From Trichoplax adhaerens (lineage: Eukaryota; Placozoa; Uniplacotomia; Trichoplacea; Trichoplacidae): a stretch of 64,000 nt of DNA. The position numbers and the translations under genes are program-made. Every line of letters begins with the position of its first letter. Position 1 is the stretch's first letter. Under the pieces are notes generated by a model that was not told the origin of the DNA, did no database searches, and saw only the letters and a list, made by a program, of their open reading frames with translations. The stretch covers positions 4,835,193 to 4,899,192 of the forward strand of contig NW_002060949.1 in NCBI RefSeq assembly GCF_000150275.1. The letters run 5' to 3'. Below, piece by piece: positions 1 to 11,535 of this stretch.

Positions 1-211
1 CTATCGATCAGACAGAAGGCAAAAAATGATGTATAGTAGCTAGCCACGTTTATCATCCACCACAATCGACTATTACAGTAGTACTATAAATTACCATTTT
101 AATTTCAATCCAACTATGTTGATATGGATACAGTTAATTAAATTATATCTTTAATCCATACGTACAATACAGTAATTTAGCCATCAACAGTGACTTGACG
201 CTATTTTTCCC

Positions 212-500
212 AACAAATAAATTACGTTTAATCGATACAAGCTACTGTTGCACGATACGATCAATTTGCATCAATGAAAATTTCCAACTAGCCGATACAT
301 CATCATTAGATTGCTACCTTTGAGTAAGGTTTACACAAATAATAATCAATAAAATTACGTCAATCGATACTAGCTACTGTTGCACTATGCCATCAATGTT
401 ATCAATTTGCATTAATGAAAATTTATAACTAGCCGGATACATACATTATCATCGTTACATTGTAACTTTGAATAAGGCTTATATAAACAATAATCAATGT
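212..500. repeat. imperfect tandem duplication, about 130-140 bp, two copies
   Basis: Two successive blocks share, in the same order, the phrases AAATTACGT..AATCGATAC, AGCTACTGTTGCAC, ATCAATTTGCAT.AATGAAAATTT, AACTAGCCG.ATACAT and AATAATCAAT. The second copy carries short insertions. The array lies just before the acceptor of the exon at 521, so it is probably intronic. No coding signal. Confidence 0.75.
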
Positions 501-520
501 GATATCATCTTGTTTCTTAG

Positions 521-1088
521 GCTGGATTAAATCCTATCAAGAAGCGCGTTTATGCTGAGATATGCACTACTTTAGGGCTTAAGCACACCTTTACTTATGC
601 CAATTCCGAAACAATGCGTCATTTATTGGGCTATATTCATAAAAAGTTAGTATTCATTGTGGATGCAAATTTTTTTTATTTGCCCTTGAATTATTTCTCC
701 TATCATATTAGCAAATTGACTCTTTATTAATAAAGTATTAAATATTAGAGTTACTTTATTGTAAGTTATCAGTCGATGCAGTAAACGTGAATTACCTACA
801 TTATAGTTTATTCTATGCTATTCTGTTCTAATCCTAAAAATTGTAGTTAAATATACAGTACGAAAAAAACTGCCATAGAACTAGAAGATAGTAATTTACA
901 GACTCGTATGAAAAAGACTTGTTCTTAATGACTAGCGTTACATCAAATATCAAGGAGATCTAATGCTAATCGAATTCCATAAACGTCGATTTTATAGATA
1001 TGGCTCTGTTAGGAAATATTTAGAATCGACCGGATTTAGCTACGAAGAGCAAGATCAGCTGAAAAGCAATTTAATGTTAAAATCTTGA
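521..1088 (+). CDS. last two exons of an unidentified gene (3' end only)
   Basis: Exon 521-649 follows a good acceptor (TTGTTTCTTAG) and reads AGLNPIKKRVYAEICTTLGL, then KHTFTYANSETMRHLLGYIH and KKL. Exon 936-1088 follows ACTAG and reads RYIKYQGDLMLIEFHKRRFY, RYGSVRKYLESTGFSYEEQD, QLKSNLMLKS and stop. Both are phase 0 if the weak donor GTATTC at 650 is used; the better-looking donor GTTAGT at 646 would break the frame. The peptide is basic and rich in aromatic residues, has no membrane segment, and does not match a family I recognise. Its composition and the flanking stop codons suggest real coding sequence. The rest of the gene would lie upstream of the window. Confidence 0.5.
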
Positions 1089-4000
1089 TTACGTTTAAAA
1101 ACGGTAATGATTTCAGCTAATTACAGTAGTTATGTGCTATTAATTAAGGACGCAGTAGTCGATACCAAATTTTAGCTACTTATCAACTGCTGCATAAGTG
1201 CTATATATAATGGTATCAGTTACTTGATCTACTGGTATTTTACTCATTGTAGTACCATCATTTTTTAGATACTATCAACTCATTGTATCTATCTTATCTA
1301 ATTGTTTGCACACTCTGTAATTGTTGTATCTTGCCAGTAAAACTAATCATTGTTAACTAGATCAAAGCGACCTGCAGAAGTATTATCTAAAAACTAAAAC
1401 TATCATGAAATTGATCATGTATAATTGATAATGATCTACTTTTAACGCTCACGTAATTACGCATTTACGCATATTCCTAGTAATGATCATAGAACCATTT
1501 TGACAAGCCTTTAGGCCTTTTCTTTATTTTGCATAACTATCATAAACTGAAACTGCAAAGTTTATGTAGAACTATTTAACTTACTTTTAAACCCTTTCTT
1601 CACTTTGCGCAACTATAACAAGTGAAATGTAAAATTTTTCATCATATTGAATCCATCGTTGTATAAATGATTTATAATCAAATCTTAACCAATATAATTT
1701 ATAATATATCTGAATAGCATCATGGCTTTTTTTGTAATAATATCTTTTTATTATTTGTTTCATAGCAAGCATTAACCTGCTATTCTATAGACCATGTATT
1801 GATCGCCGAAGCAATAGTTTATTATAAAATACGTATAGGCATTTTTATTGTCTGCTGTTACAGTTTTTAATCACTGTTCGGATTTTATTTTACGCTAATC
1901 GAAGAACTCTCTTATTTTTACGTAATCTGTGCATGAAATCAGAAAACTTCAAGTATACGCGTATACAATATGAATGTATGAGATTAAGAATTTGTAACTA
2001 TTCAATCGAAGTGAATTTAAAAGTATTTAATAAAAACCTGTATAACACCGCTACGAAATTGAATTTGGATAGTTTTTATCCTTAATGAATTTTGCAATAT
2101 GCGATATGGCTATTAAGCCATAGAAAGTATTTGAATTTTGAATTTGCCTAGGTTTCTCTAAAAATTTGATAGAATGATTTAATAAATAGTATTGACCAAG
2201 ACCGGACCTGCACCGGTGTACTGAGGAGAGTAGACTAGCAGGAAACATAGTTTAATCAAAATCTCTATATTTCTGATTTGATACATTTTAATATACGCGT
2301 GCAGAAACTGCAAACTTAATGTCCTTACGATATTCTTTATTTACAAGATATTTTACATTAGCAAAAAAGACGACTTAGTTTGGGTTACGTTATACGTCAA
2401 GGTCGTACGATATTTTGCAACCTTCATATGAGTCTTGCTACAAAAAATTGACAATTTCAAATTACTATACATTTAAGCATTTAAAGTTTATGGTAACTTA
2501 TGGCGATACCCATACAGAGTATATTCAGTAAATGGATTTATACGAAATTAAATATGTGTATGGAATCGAAAATTGGGCACAGCTTACTATTATAATGCTT
2601 CAATAATGCATGAGCACTAATTCACTCGTTATAGCAGCAAACCAAGTTCCCGACAATTTGCTGCCCTATATTATGACGCCTCAGTAATCAATTCAATCCA
2701 TTACGCTATATGGCCTTCGGTATTATAAATAGATTATCATATATGCTAACATTCTATAACAAAGCATTATTTTCCTTGAAGTACTGTATTGACATCATTA
2801 AAACAACGAATAACTAAAATTATACATTAAAAATTTAGATGATTCTAGTCGATTAGATTTACGGGCTAGTACTTACTGTCAACAGGTCACGAATATTATG
2901 ATATTGACTTAATCTGGCTTCCATTAATTTAAGCTATAGAGTGTGAACAATATCATTCCCAAGCCAGAGGGAACATATGTTGAGAAGTTTTATTGATTAA
3001 TTTGCCGGTAACATATGGAAATTGAATGCGGGCGGAACCAGCATCATCTAGCAATCTTTTGTTTGCAAATGTGTAATAGTTCTATAAACTGCAACTTAGC
3101 ATTGATTTGTTTAGCAAGGGCGGTGTTTCTTTAATATTTGATGACATAGCACACTTAGCATGCGTAAAATATACGTATAGTTTCGTCATCACCTTTCCCT
3201 ACAATTTTGTATTCTTAGTAATCATAAAATTATTGGAGATTGAACAGCAGTAAAACGGTATCATCCCTTTAGACTTTAAAGTATTTGAAGCTAGGCGTGC
3301 TGTCATCATAAAATGAGAAACAAGATGGTTTCAATTCATTATCCGGTAAGAATTTCTAGATAGCCATGAATGTTAAAACTTGTTATTTTGAGAATATTGA
3401 GTATTGTTGATCGTTTCCTATTATTCTTTTATATGATATCTCCACCTAAATCATTTTTGCTATGATCTACTAGTACAATTAAGTTTTAGTACGCTATCAT
3501 CATTATACTTTTCACCGGCTGCTATTCTCACGCCATCTTCTTGAAAATATCCATTACTGTTTGATCATAGTATCGGGTATAAATATAGAATAATAAAATA
3601 GTTATTATTTCAAGGGGATAAATCTCAAATAGAAAATATACACTATTTCATCCAGAATGTAGAAATACGAGCATATCTTCAAACTTTAAATTTAAGAGGA
3701 TAATATCTCCATCAGTCTTATATTAAATGTTCAGTTAAGAAAATAATCAATGAAATGGAGACAAAAATTTGTTAATCCAGTTGTACCAATTGATATTAAG
3801 CATAATATTAGGTTACTTTCGTTTACCCGATATATTACATTTCTGTATCGTGTTAAAATTTATAATAACATTATGGCATAAACAGGGTGTAAATTTCGTC
3901 TCAATGACGATGGTTAATTTCCTAATGATATATTAAAAGAACTCCTATAATATCTTTTTCCTGTACTAACTTGTTACGCTCACCTTAGATAGATTGTAAA

Positions 4001-5533
4001 GCATCGTATCGTACAGTATTCGAATATTTTCTCCTTTAACGTCCCTTGCTTCATGTAAAGGCCACTACTATAGCTATAAAGATCGATTTGGTCGTTCCAT
4101 GTTAAAAAATCAAAATATGGCTCATATAGTTTACCATTCCCATCAGACGCAGGCTAACATCGCAAATATGTTTTATAGAGACTACTAACACGACTTACCG
4201 TAAGTTTTCCCTTCTTTATGATAAGAGAGCATGGACAATCCGATATGATAGTAGGTTTCAAATATGGACCACTAAAATATCAATTTTAGTAGTCCTTGGA
4301 TTTCCAATTATTTGAAATTTTGCAATCGAGAAGGATATTAATTCATAGGAGAATCTGCTCGCTTATAAAGCAGGAAATACCCCCCCCCCCTTCCTCACTA
4401 GAGCATCTCCTACTTTAATCTATCAAAAAGTAATAGTGAATAAATAGTAAATTTTCAAGACATCCTTACGTTACTTTACGTTAAGAGAAAAGATCTGATA
4501 TAAGAAGGTTTACCGATATACAGTACATACGGCTGCCATATTCCATAATTTGTTCACAGTAACTGACAAAATAAGTAACAGTAGTAACAATAGTAATATC
4601 TTGCCTAGGTAAAGCTTAAGAGTAGCGTCTGTTACTTTTAATTTTAAAAAAGTTGTTAGAGCAAGAAAAACTACCGGTTACATTAAACTTTAAAGATTAG
4701 GAGAAAATTGGATGCTGGTATATTCGCTATACGAGCCTGCTAGAACTAATAGTTCACATCAAATATAAGGCTTTCGATTTTCCAGATATTTTGTGGATAA
4801 GGATGGAATTGTAGTATAGTTTTACCTGCAAGTTTTAATTTCAAAAGTTGTTAGGAAATTATAAAGCGCACATTTTCGTTTTCGAAAGTTTAACCTGATA
4901 GTCTTTACGATACTGAAACTCCTAAAACCCTAACCTTTAAGATTTAGTTTTATTAATCTTTCAGAACTGGCATTTGTATAGATAGCAAGTATCTTAGTAT
5001 GGTTCCGATTACTTCCCTAAGATGGGCAGAATGATATGTTTATATTTCTTACCAAAGGCTCAACCTTAATAAACTTAGCAATATTGAATGTATGATCCCT
5101 ACCAGATTAAATACTATCGATCTCTTAGAAATTATATTTTAAAAGGATTATACTGTAACATGATAATTAGTTGACGTAAATTTTTATTTAATATGAAATG
5201 TATTTCCTCTAAATTTTTCATAGGCAGTAAATTAAATAATAAATATCACTTAGAAATCGTACATTCCTTGCTGAAATATTACTGCATACACTCATAAGAA
5301 ACTGAGCTATAAAAACTAACATCATTGTGTAAGAGGATTAAGCGATAAAAATATTGCAAACTTTAATTTAGTATCGGTAATATTCTATTCGATTTATATT
5401 AATCGAAGAAGGCATTCTTATTTTAGGCGATATTTTATGACTACTTATATATATTACTAATAAATTGGATCAAATTACATACATTTTTGAATTTTATTCT
5501 AGATACTAAGGCAAAATAATTGTTATTAGCAAC
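1089..5533. other. non-coding stretch, no supported gene
   Basis: About 4.4 kb of AT-rich DNA. Short open frames at 1587-1772 and 2051-2248 (minus) have no recognisable motif, splice context or homologue and I treat them as chance. The only marked feature is a run of eleven C at 4380-4390. Part of the 3' end is presumably the promoter and 5' leader of the GAS2-like gene. Confidence 0.6.
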
Positions 5534-8333
5534 ATGGATGATAAACTATATCGTCAGGCGAGTTTTATGACTCGTCGACGCCGCCGTAAAGAGAATGAAT
5601 TGGTTCAAGCATTACGCGAGGATATTAGCGATTGGATCGCTCGACTCTTCCCCAGTCTTTCTATTCAAGCGGATAAGTTTCACGATGCTATAGCTAATGG
5701 TACTGTTCTATGTCAGTTAGCTCAATTAATTGAAGAGGCGCAATTAAAAATTGGTGAAAAAATTGATAAGAATTTACGAATTCAAATGAATAAAATTGCA
5801 ATGATGGGAGGAAGAAGTTTAGTAAAATTTAAAGCCCGAGAGAATGCATTATCATTTATTCGTTGGTGTCAGAATCGTGGTATTAACAAATCAGTTATGT
5901 TTGAACCAGATGATTTAGTTGAACAGCGTGATCAACGCCAAGTTATAATATGCTTAATGGAAGTTTCCAGATTAAGCGTTCGCTATGGGATTGAACCTTG
6001 TAAATTGGTCCAGTATGAAATGGAAATTGATGCAATCGAGAAACAGGAAAAAGAAGAATCACAATTAATGCAGCAATCATCCAGTCTTCATTGCAGCAGA
6101 CATCTTCAAGATCAAAATGACGGTATACAAGAATCGACAGTGCAAGAACGGCATCATAAACATAGAAAAAATAGAGCTAAGATTAAAAGAAGAAAGAGTA
6201 AAAGAGATCCAAATCGTCTTCGTCATGATAATCAAACGACAGTACAACAGAATCAGATTCCATCACATCGTAAACGTTCAAGCCAAGAAAATACAGAAAT
6301 TTCCGTTATTTATACTCAAACATCAATATTTAAAGAACAAAAACCAAATAAATTGATCAATGCGAAAGGTTCACCTCGGAAAATTGTATCGTCAAATAGA
6401 TCAGAAAATGTCGAAACAGAATCTACAGATTTAAACGAAACATTCGCTAAAAATATGCAAAAAGCCTTCGGTATCGTCACTACTCCACCCAATAATGAAA
6501 ACCGTGATCAAGAAAATAAAGTTAATCTTGTAAATGATCAAGCTAAAGTCCAATCGTATACTAGACAAAATTCCACTGCTGATCAAAGCTATAATTGTGA
6601 TCAGCAAGTTAATAGTAGCCAACCTGAGTTAGTTCATAATAATCGATCTTATCCTATACCATCTTCTTATAACTCGTCATCAAATGCGACCGAATCGACG
6701 CCTAAACATGGTCGAACGGAAATTACCTCAAAATATCCTTCATCGTCAGTCAATACTAATACAACGATAAATCAGAGTAATAATACATCAAGTCATCAAT
6801 TGGTATCAGAACATAGTGAAGAATATTGGGATGATGAAGAAATTGAAGAGCAATTATCCAAATTTTCTATTAAGGAAGAATCAAGTAAACAAGACAGCCA
6901 AGACTTAGAATATACTATACCTAACGTAACTTTGAATCACCCTGATAAAATTCAATTGACTAATATCAATTCTCAGTCTAATTTAATCGATAATGAGATA
7001 TCATCTTCAGATACAATCGATTATTCATTGGAAATTAATCGAGAAAGGAAAAGATCTACAGGTGAAGATAGTTTTATTTTTGATGAAGAAATGATGCAAA
7101 GAGAAGCTTCCATTGCATCAGAAGCTGTGCTCGATCACTATGAAGTCGGCCAGGAACAGCAACAACAACAGTATTGGTTACAAAATCAATTAGAAGGCAG
7201 AAGCAGTCGAATTGGTAGATTACATCAAAATGAAACTGCTAGTTTAGACGATGATGACTATGAAGACGACGATACATACGAAGAGGACTATGAAGATGAG
7301 GAAGAATATGATGGTGAAGGAGATATCGTACCGCTAACATCAGTTTTGCATAAAAACGTAAGATCATCAAGATTTTATATAACCCCTCATAATTTCAAAA
7401 TGAGGATTATATCTGTACTTTATAGTGCTACTTATAAATGGAAAGGAATCAAAACCTATGTAATATTCCTGTGATAAACATTATCTACTGATGTAGAAAA
7501 ATTTTTATATGAAGATTTTAATTTTTTCTTTCAATAACTAAATTAATTTTGTTCTATCGTGTGGCTGTATTTCTTCATTTATTAATTATGTATAAGTTAA
7601 TTTATGAAAGATTTTGGAACCTTAAAATTATTTTATGTCATACTACGTGGCCTTATTAAAAATCGATTCTAATATCAATAGGTATGGAAAATTGTGAATT
7701 CAGTCCAAGCCAATGATGACATCATACAAATGAAGGAAGGAAAATACAAAATATTTGATAAAATTGTCTTCGTTAGGGTGAGTTTATTAGATTACCGTAC
7801 TAATTTATGTTAATAAACTAAATTCTTGATAACGGCATTAAAAATCTTAAGTTTGTAACGATGCATGAAGTAAATGGTAGCTTATCGAGAAAGAATTATC
7901 TTAATCGGAGTACTAAGCAACAGAAAATCAGTTCCGTTACTAGTAATATCGTGATATTCGTTTAAAATTAGTTTTTAACCTTGAAACATTTGATAACATT
8001 ATGATAGAAATAAGTATTTCTTTTTTATTAAACTAAAATCTATAGATGCTAAATGAGCACGTTATGGTTCGTATTGGCGGAGGATGGGATACGTTAGAGC
8101 ATTACATCACCTTCCATATGTCTTTACGAAAGAATAAATCAATTTTGAAAACTAGAGATATAGATGAAGTAAGATCAGATATTAAAGCCAATTCAAGCTT
8201 AATTAGCTATTCAAGGCCAAAAAGAACTTCCTTTGGTGGTTCACTTGGTAGTCGAGACCAACTCGGAGCTAGTACATTGTCTCTACAAAGTAGCGGCTCC
8301 TTTAGTGAATTTCATCCAAAGTTAAAGCTTTAA
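5534..8333 (+). CDS. GAS2-like protein with CH and GAR domains (3 exons, 735 aa)
   Basis: Exons 5534-7357, 7682-7777 and 8046-8333, all joined in phase 0 with donors GTAAGA and GTGAGT. Members of this family link actin (CH domain) to microtubules (GAR domain) in the cytoplasm. Residues about 24-160 are a calponin-homology domain of the GAS2 type: DWIARLFP, NGTVLCQLAQLIEEAQ, ENALSFIRWCQNRGI, MFEPDDLV, RYGIEPCKL. A long low-complexity linker follows (basic near 210, Ser/Asn-rich, a run of Gln near 545, strongly acidic near 575-595). The GAR core is split over the exons: MKEGKYKIFDKIVFVR, then NEHVMVRIGGGWDTLEHY. The start is the first ATG after an in-frame stop. Odd: the cysteines normally found in GAR domains (the CxC before the EGKY motif and those after LEHY) are absent. 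The linker of about 450 aa between CH and GAR is much longer than in vertebrate GAS2, where the domains lie close. Family assignment is firm; orthology to a particular GAS2/GAS2L member is not. Confidence 0.9.
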
Positions 8334-10127
8334 ATATTCATATCCAAATGTACAGTTTCATCTGGCTTTAAACTTAGACTAGAATTGACAAAACCTATAT
8401 TATTATCCATTGATACATCAAATATTTTCATCATAAATTCTAATATGACTCAATTTATCATTTTTCATAAAAATTTCGATATCAAATCATCATAATAGGC
8501 ATCAACGAAATTGGCATTATACGTATCCATTAAAAATTCGTTACGATATGCTAATTAGTTTTAGACCGATAAACGAAAATTTATTGCTTGCTAAATCTAG
8601 AGCCTAAATGGATGTTGCTGCATAGTATATGACATCGATCGAGTTCCAGAAACAAGCGAATTCTCAATATACGATATATATATCTTAACATAACACCCAT
8701 CAGTAGTACCTGATACGGGAAATTAATGATCAGGATTACCTCAAGCTTGTATTTTATATACATAACTTTGTCTTTTGTTGCAGTAAAATAAAAACAATGT
8801 TTTTAGCATGGCAGAAATTGAATTGAATAAGTAAAGTATATATTCTAACTTGAAGCGAATTCAATTATTCATCTTTATTTCAGCAAACTAAGGCCTTAAC
8901 AAAATTCATTGTTAGTCTAGGGTTAGTTTGAAATTTTATGCATTGCTATAACATTTCAGATTCTATTTACCTTCATATAAACAAAGCGATCATATAATTT
9001 TTGCATTTAAATAATTTTTAAAGTTACTAATTGATATATAACTACAATCTGCTGGTTATAAAGTCATGTATTGAAATTTTAGGGAAGACTCGCTGTCCAT
9101 ATAATGACCAAGACTTATGACACAATTCCTTATTTACTTCTAAAATAAACGCTGTAAGCGAATTTATTCGATCAAGTCACATCATTATTTTAAGATTGTT
9201 ATTACAACTGTGTTCAATAACGTAGAATGAGCTAGACAGATTTTCTAATGCTGCATTGCGTACGTTTACATAACCAAGATAAATATCTAAAGCATATCTT
9301 TAATACTTATAAACTATCCAATATACTCCAAAGTACTCAAATCAAAGTACCGATAGTACTGCAATAAAGTAGGATCTAATCACATTGATAATGACTCGTT
9401 ATCAATTCGAATAATATGAATCAAACAACACATAACGGAGACTATCCATATACGTATGAATTAAATTTTCTGTGCAGGCAACGAAAAATAAATGCATAAG
9501 AATATTTGATTTGCAGTTAAAATTGCAACTTAAATAGCCTAGGCTTAAAAATTGTAGTTTAATGCAGTCATGAAACGTTTCAGCGTAGAATGAGTATTAT
9601 GATACAAGAGAATTGATATTCATGTTTCCATTAGCTCTAGCTGAAATATTGAAATCTGCAGAATCTTTTAAAAGAATCTTTCATGCCGTTATAGGCACTA
9701 AAACTTTCAGTATATGCAATGCAAAACGTGGAAATACATTAAGTTCGATTGGTATTGGTATCTATTTAAACAGCTGTAAAAAAGTAAAAAGAAAAATAAT
9801 ACAGGCAAAAATTTATTCTTGCAATTTTGAAGATTTCTTTCTTTGATTTGCTAAAGCTTATACTACCTGTCTAGTCAACTTATGTCAAATTTTGTAGTGT
9901 GTAAGGGTCAACGTGCAGCTTTTAGCATCATTATGCAATCGATACGATGCCCTCTTAACTCAATGATGGCTTATTCGCTTTCCACATTGATATATTGGCA
10001 AAGTTACCTGCTAATGCGGATAATACGTAAACTATATTATACTAGTTTCCATTTTGGAATTACCAAAATAGATTATTACAATATTCCTTTACTATGAAGG
10101 TTGGCACATGATAAAGGGTGAAAATCT
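8334..10127. other. convergent intergenic stretch between GAS2-like (+) and PGAM5-1 (-)
   Basis: Holds the 3' flanks of two genes that point towards each other. The open frames at 8581-8763, 9613-9846 and 9882-10097 carry no motif and are judged fortuitous. No repeat or RNA gene was seen. Confidence 0.5.
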
Positions 10128-11535
10128 TCATGTGAAAGTGATCAATTCAGGAGGCAAGTGTCCTATATCGCCTAACCCCATTAACGTAACTCTGCCATCA
10201 GGTTCAATGGTTAAAGTAGTAATTCCACAATTGGCAATATTAAATCGTAGCCATGCTTCCATGGGCAGTTGCAAACTCCTGAAAGATATCAATTATATAT
10301 AGAATATATTATGTGTCGATGATGACAAATCAGCATGATCGAAATGCATGCCATATCACAAGATGTCAATTGGAATGTATGCAGGATGAGATATTGCGAT
10401 GACAATTTATAGTCAAATCTTAACACAATATTTGTTTGAAATATTATATTCATATAATCTATAGTAATAGGTAAACCCTATTTTCAGTATATCCTTATCA
10501 ACAAAATCATATTGAAAGTGTAAGCAATCACACTGCTTCGAGCTTCGAGATTTTAGTGAAGTTCGCTTCCTTTACAATGCATTTTGACAGTTTAAATAGC
10601 CTTTCCTTCATTGGGTAATCTTATTCAACTTACCTACATATAAGATATCTGATGGCATTAGCATGACTAATAATTAAATCGATAGAATGATGTGTTTGTT
10701 TAGCATGGGCTCGATAAAAGTATTTCCTGAAAGATCCTTCCATCCTTATTCCATCCGCTAACATTGCCTAATGCCATCAACAAAGCAGCAGTAAGAAATT
10801 GATAACTTTGTAATAGTTTGAGTTCTGATTCGTTTGATATCATCTAAGGTAAAGTATAGTAGGGCAATCTGAGGCTAATGTTCAACGCCTAGTCCTCACC
10901 TTTTTACTCGGTTTCCAATATTGTACAGGTGGTACTGGTTCGATCGGTGGGGCTCCCTCCGATAAAGCTTTTGTCGCTTCTTTATTTTTACAAGTTATGA
11001 TTTTGCAGATTTGATCAGCGGTTTCTGCAGCACTCACTGTAGCAGAATAGTATACGTTACTTATAGGGATATTCATTGCCTTCAATCTCTTGCCTGTCAA
11101 TTTTGCCTGCACTCTTCCTAAATCGGTCAATACAGGCTTGGTTTTATCCTTTTCAACATGAACCAAACGGAATTGGCCATGGCGCACTATTAGAATTGTC
11201 CTCGTTGCATTGGGCTTGATAGTCTCTTTTTTGGGATATTTCCGATCCCAATTGTGATCCCAAGATATTCGATAAGACGATCTAGGTATCTCGACATGAT
11301 CTTGAGGACTACCTTGCTTTTCCTTGTCTTTCTTTATCTCTTTATTCATACGGTGATTGCTGTTGGCTGTCTTTTCTGCGTCTTTGCAGCTGTCATCGGA
11401 GCAAGTTCCCTGCTCGGATGATGTACGCTCGGTTACCTGCTGTTTGCCATCCTGATGGCAGCTCCCTTGTAAAATCAAGAGCATCATCACGCTAATACCT
11501 AGTATTAGCTTGCCTAAATCAGTCATTTTGTTCAA
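10128..11535 (-). CDS. PGAM5: PGAM5-like mitochondrial-type phosphatase, paralogue 1 (3 exons, 306 aa), altered active site
   Basis: Exons in transcript order 11535-10900, 10767-10634 and 10278-10128 (junction phases 0 and 2; donors GTGAGG and GTAAGT). PGAM5 is a protein Ser/Thr/His phosphatase of the histidine-phosphatase fold, usually anchored in mitochondria. Visible: an N-terminal hydrophobic segment (about 8-24); the WDxNWD oligomerisation motif as WDHNWDRKYP (92-101); the phosphohistidine motif ILIVRHGQF (His119); LSEGAPPIEP (Glu193); and the second histidine in LIISHANAIRY (His247). The C-terminal GDIGHLPPELI matches family ends. Odd: the conserved arginine of the MTRA.ET motif is replaced (SATVSAAET, Ser168). 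The N-terminus ends in a Cys after the hydrophobic stretch and is followed by a long charged, Cys-containing spacer, so a secretory rather than mitochondrial route is possible. It faces convergently towards the GAS2-like gene. Compare paralogue 2 at 28997-30723. Confidence 0.92.

Noticed and set aside
6117-6356. Second open frame inside the GAS2-like gene
   Set aside because: It overlaps the long CDS in another frame, within the Lys/Arg-rich linker, and has no independent support.
10108-10302. Plus-strand open frame
   Set aside because: Antisense shadow of exon 3 of PGAM5-1, which encodes a clear PGAM5 C-terminus on the minus strand.
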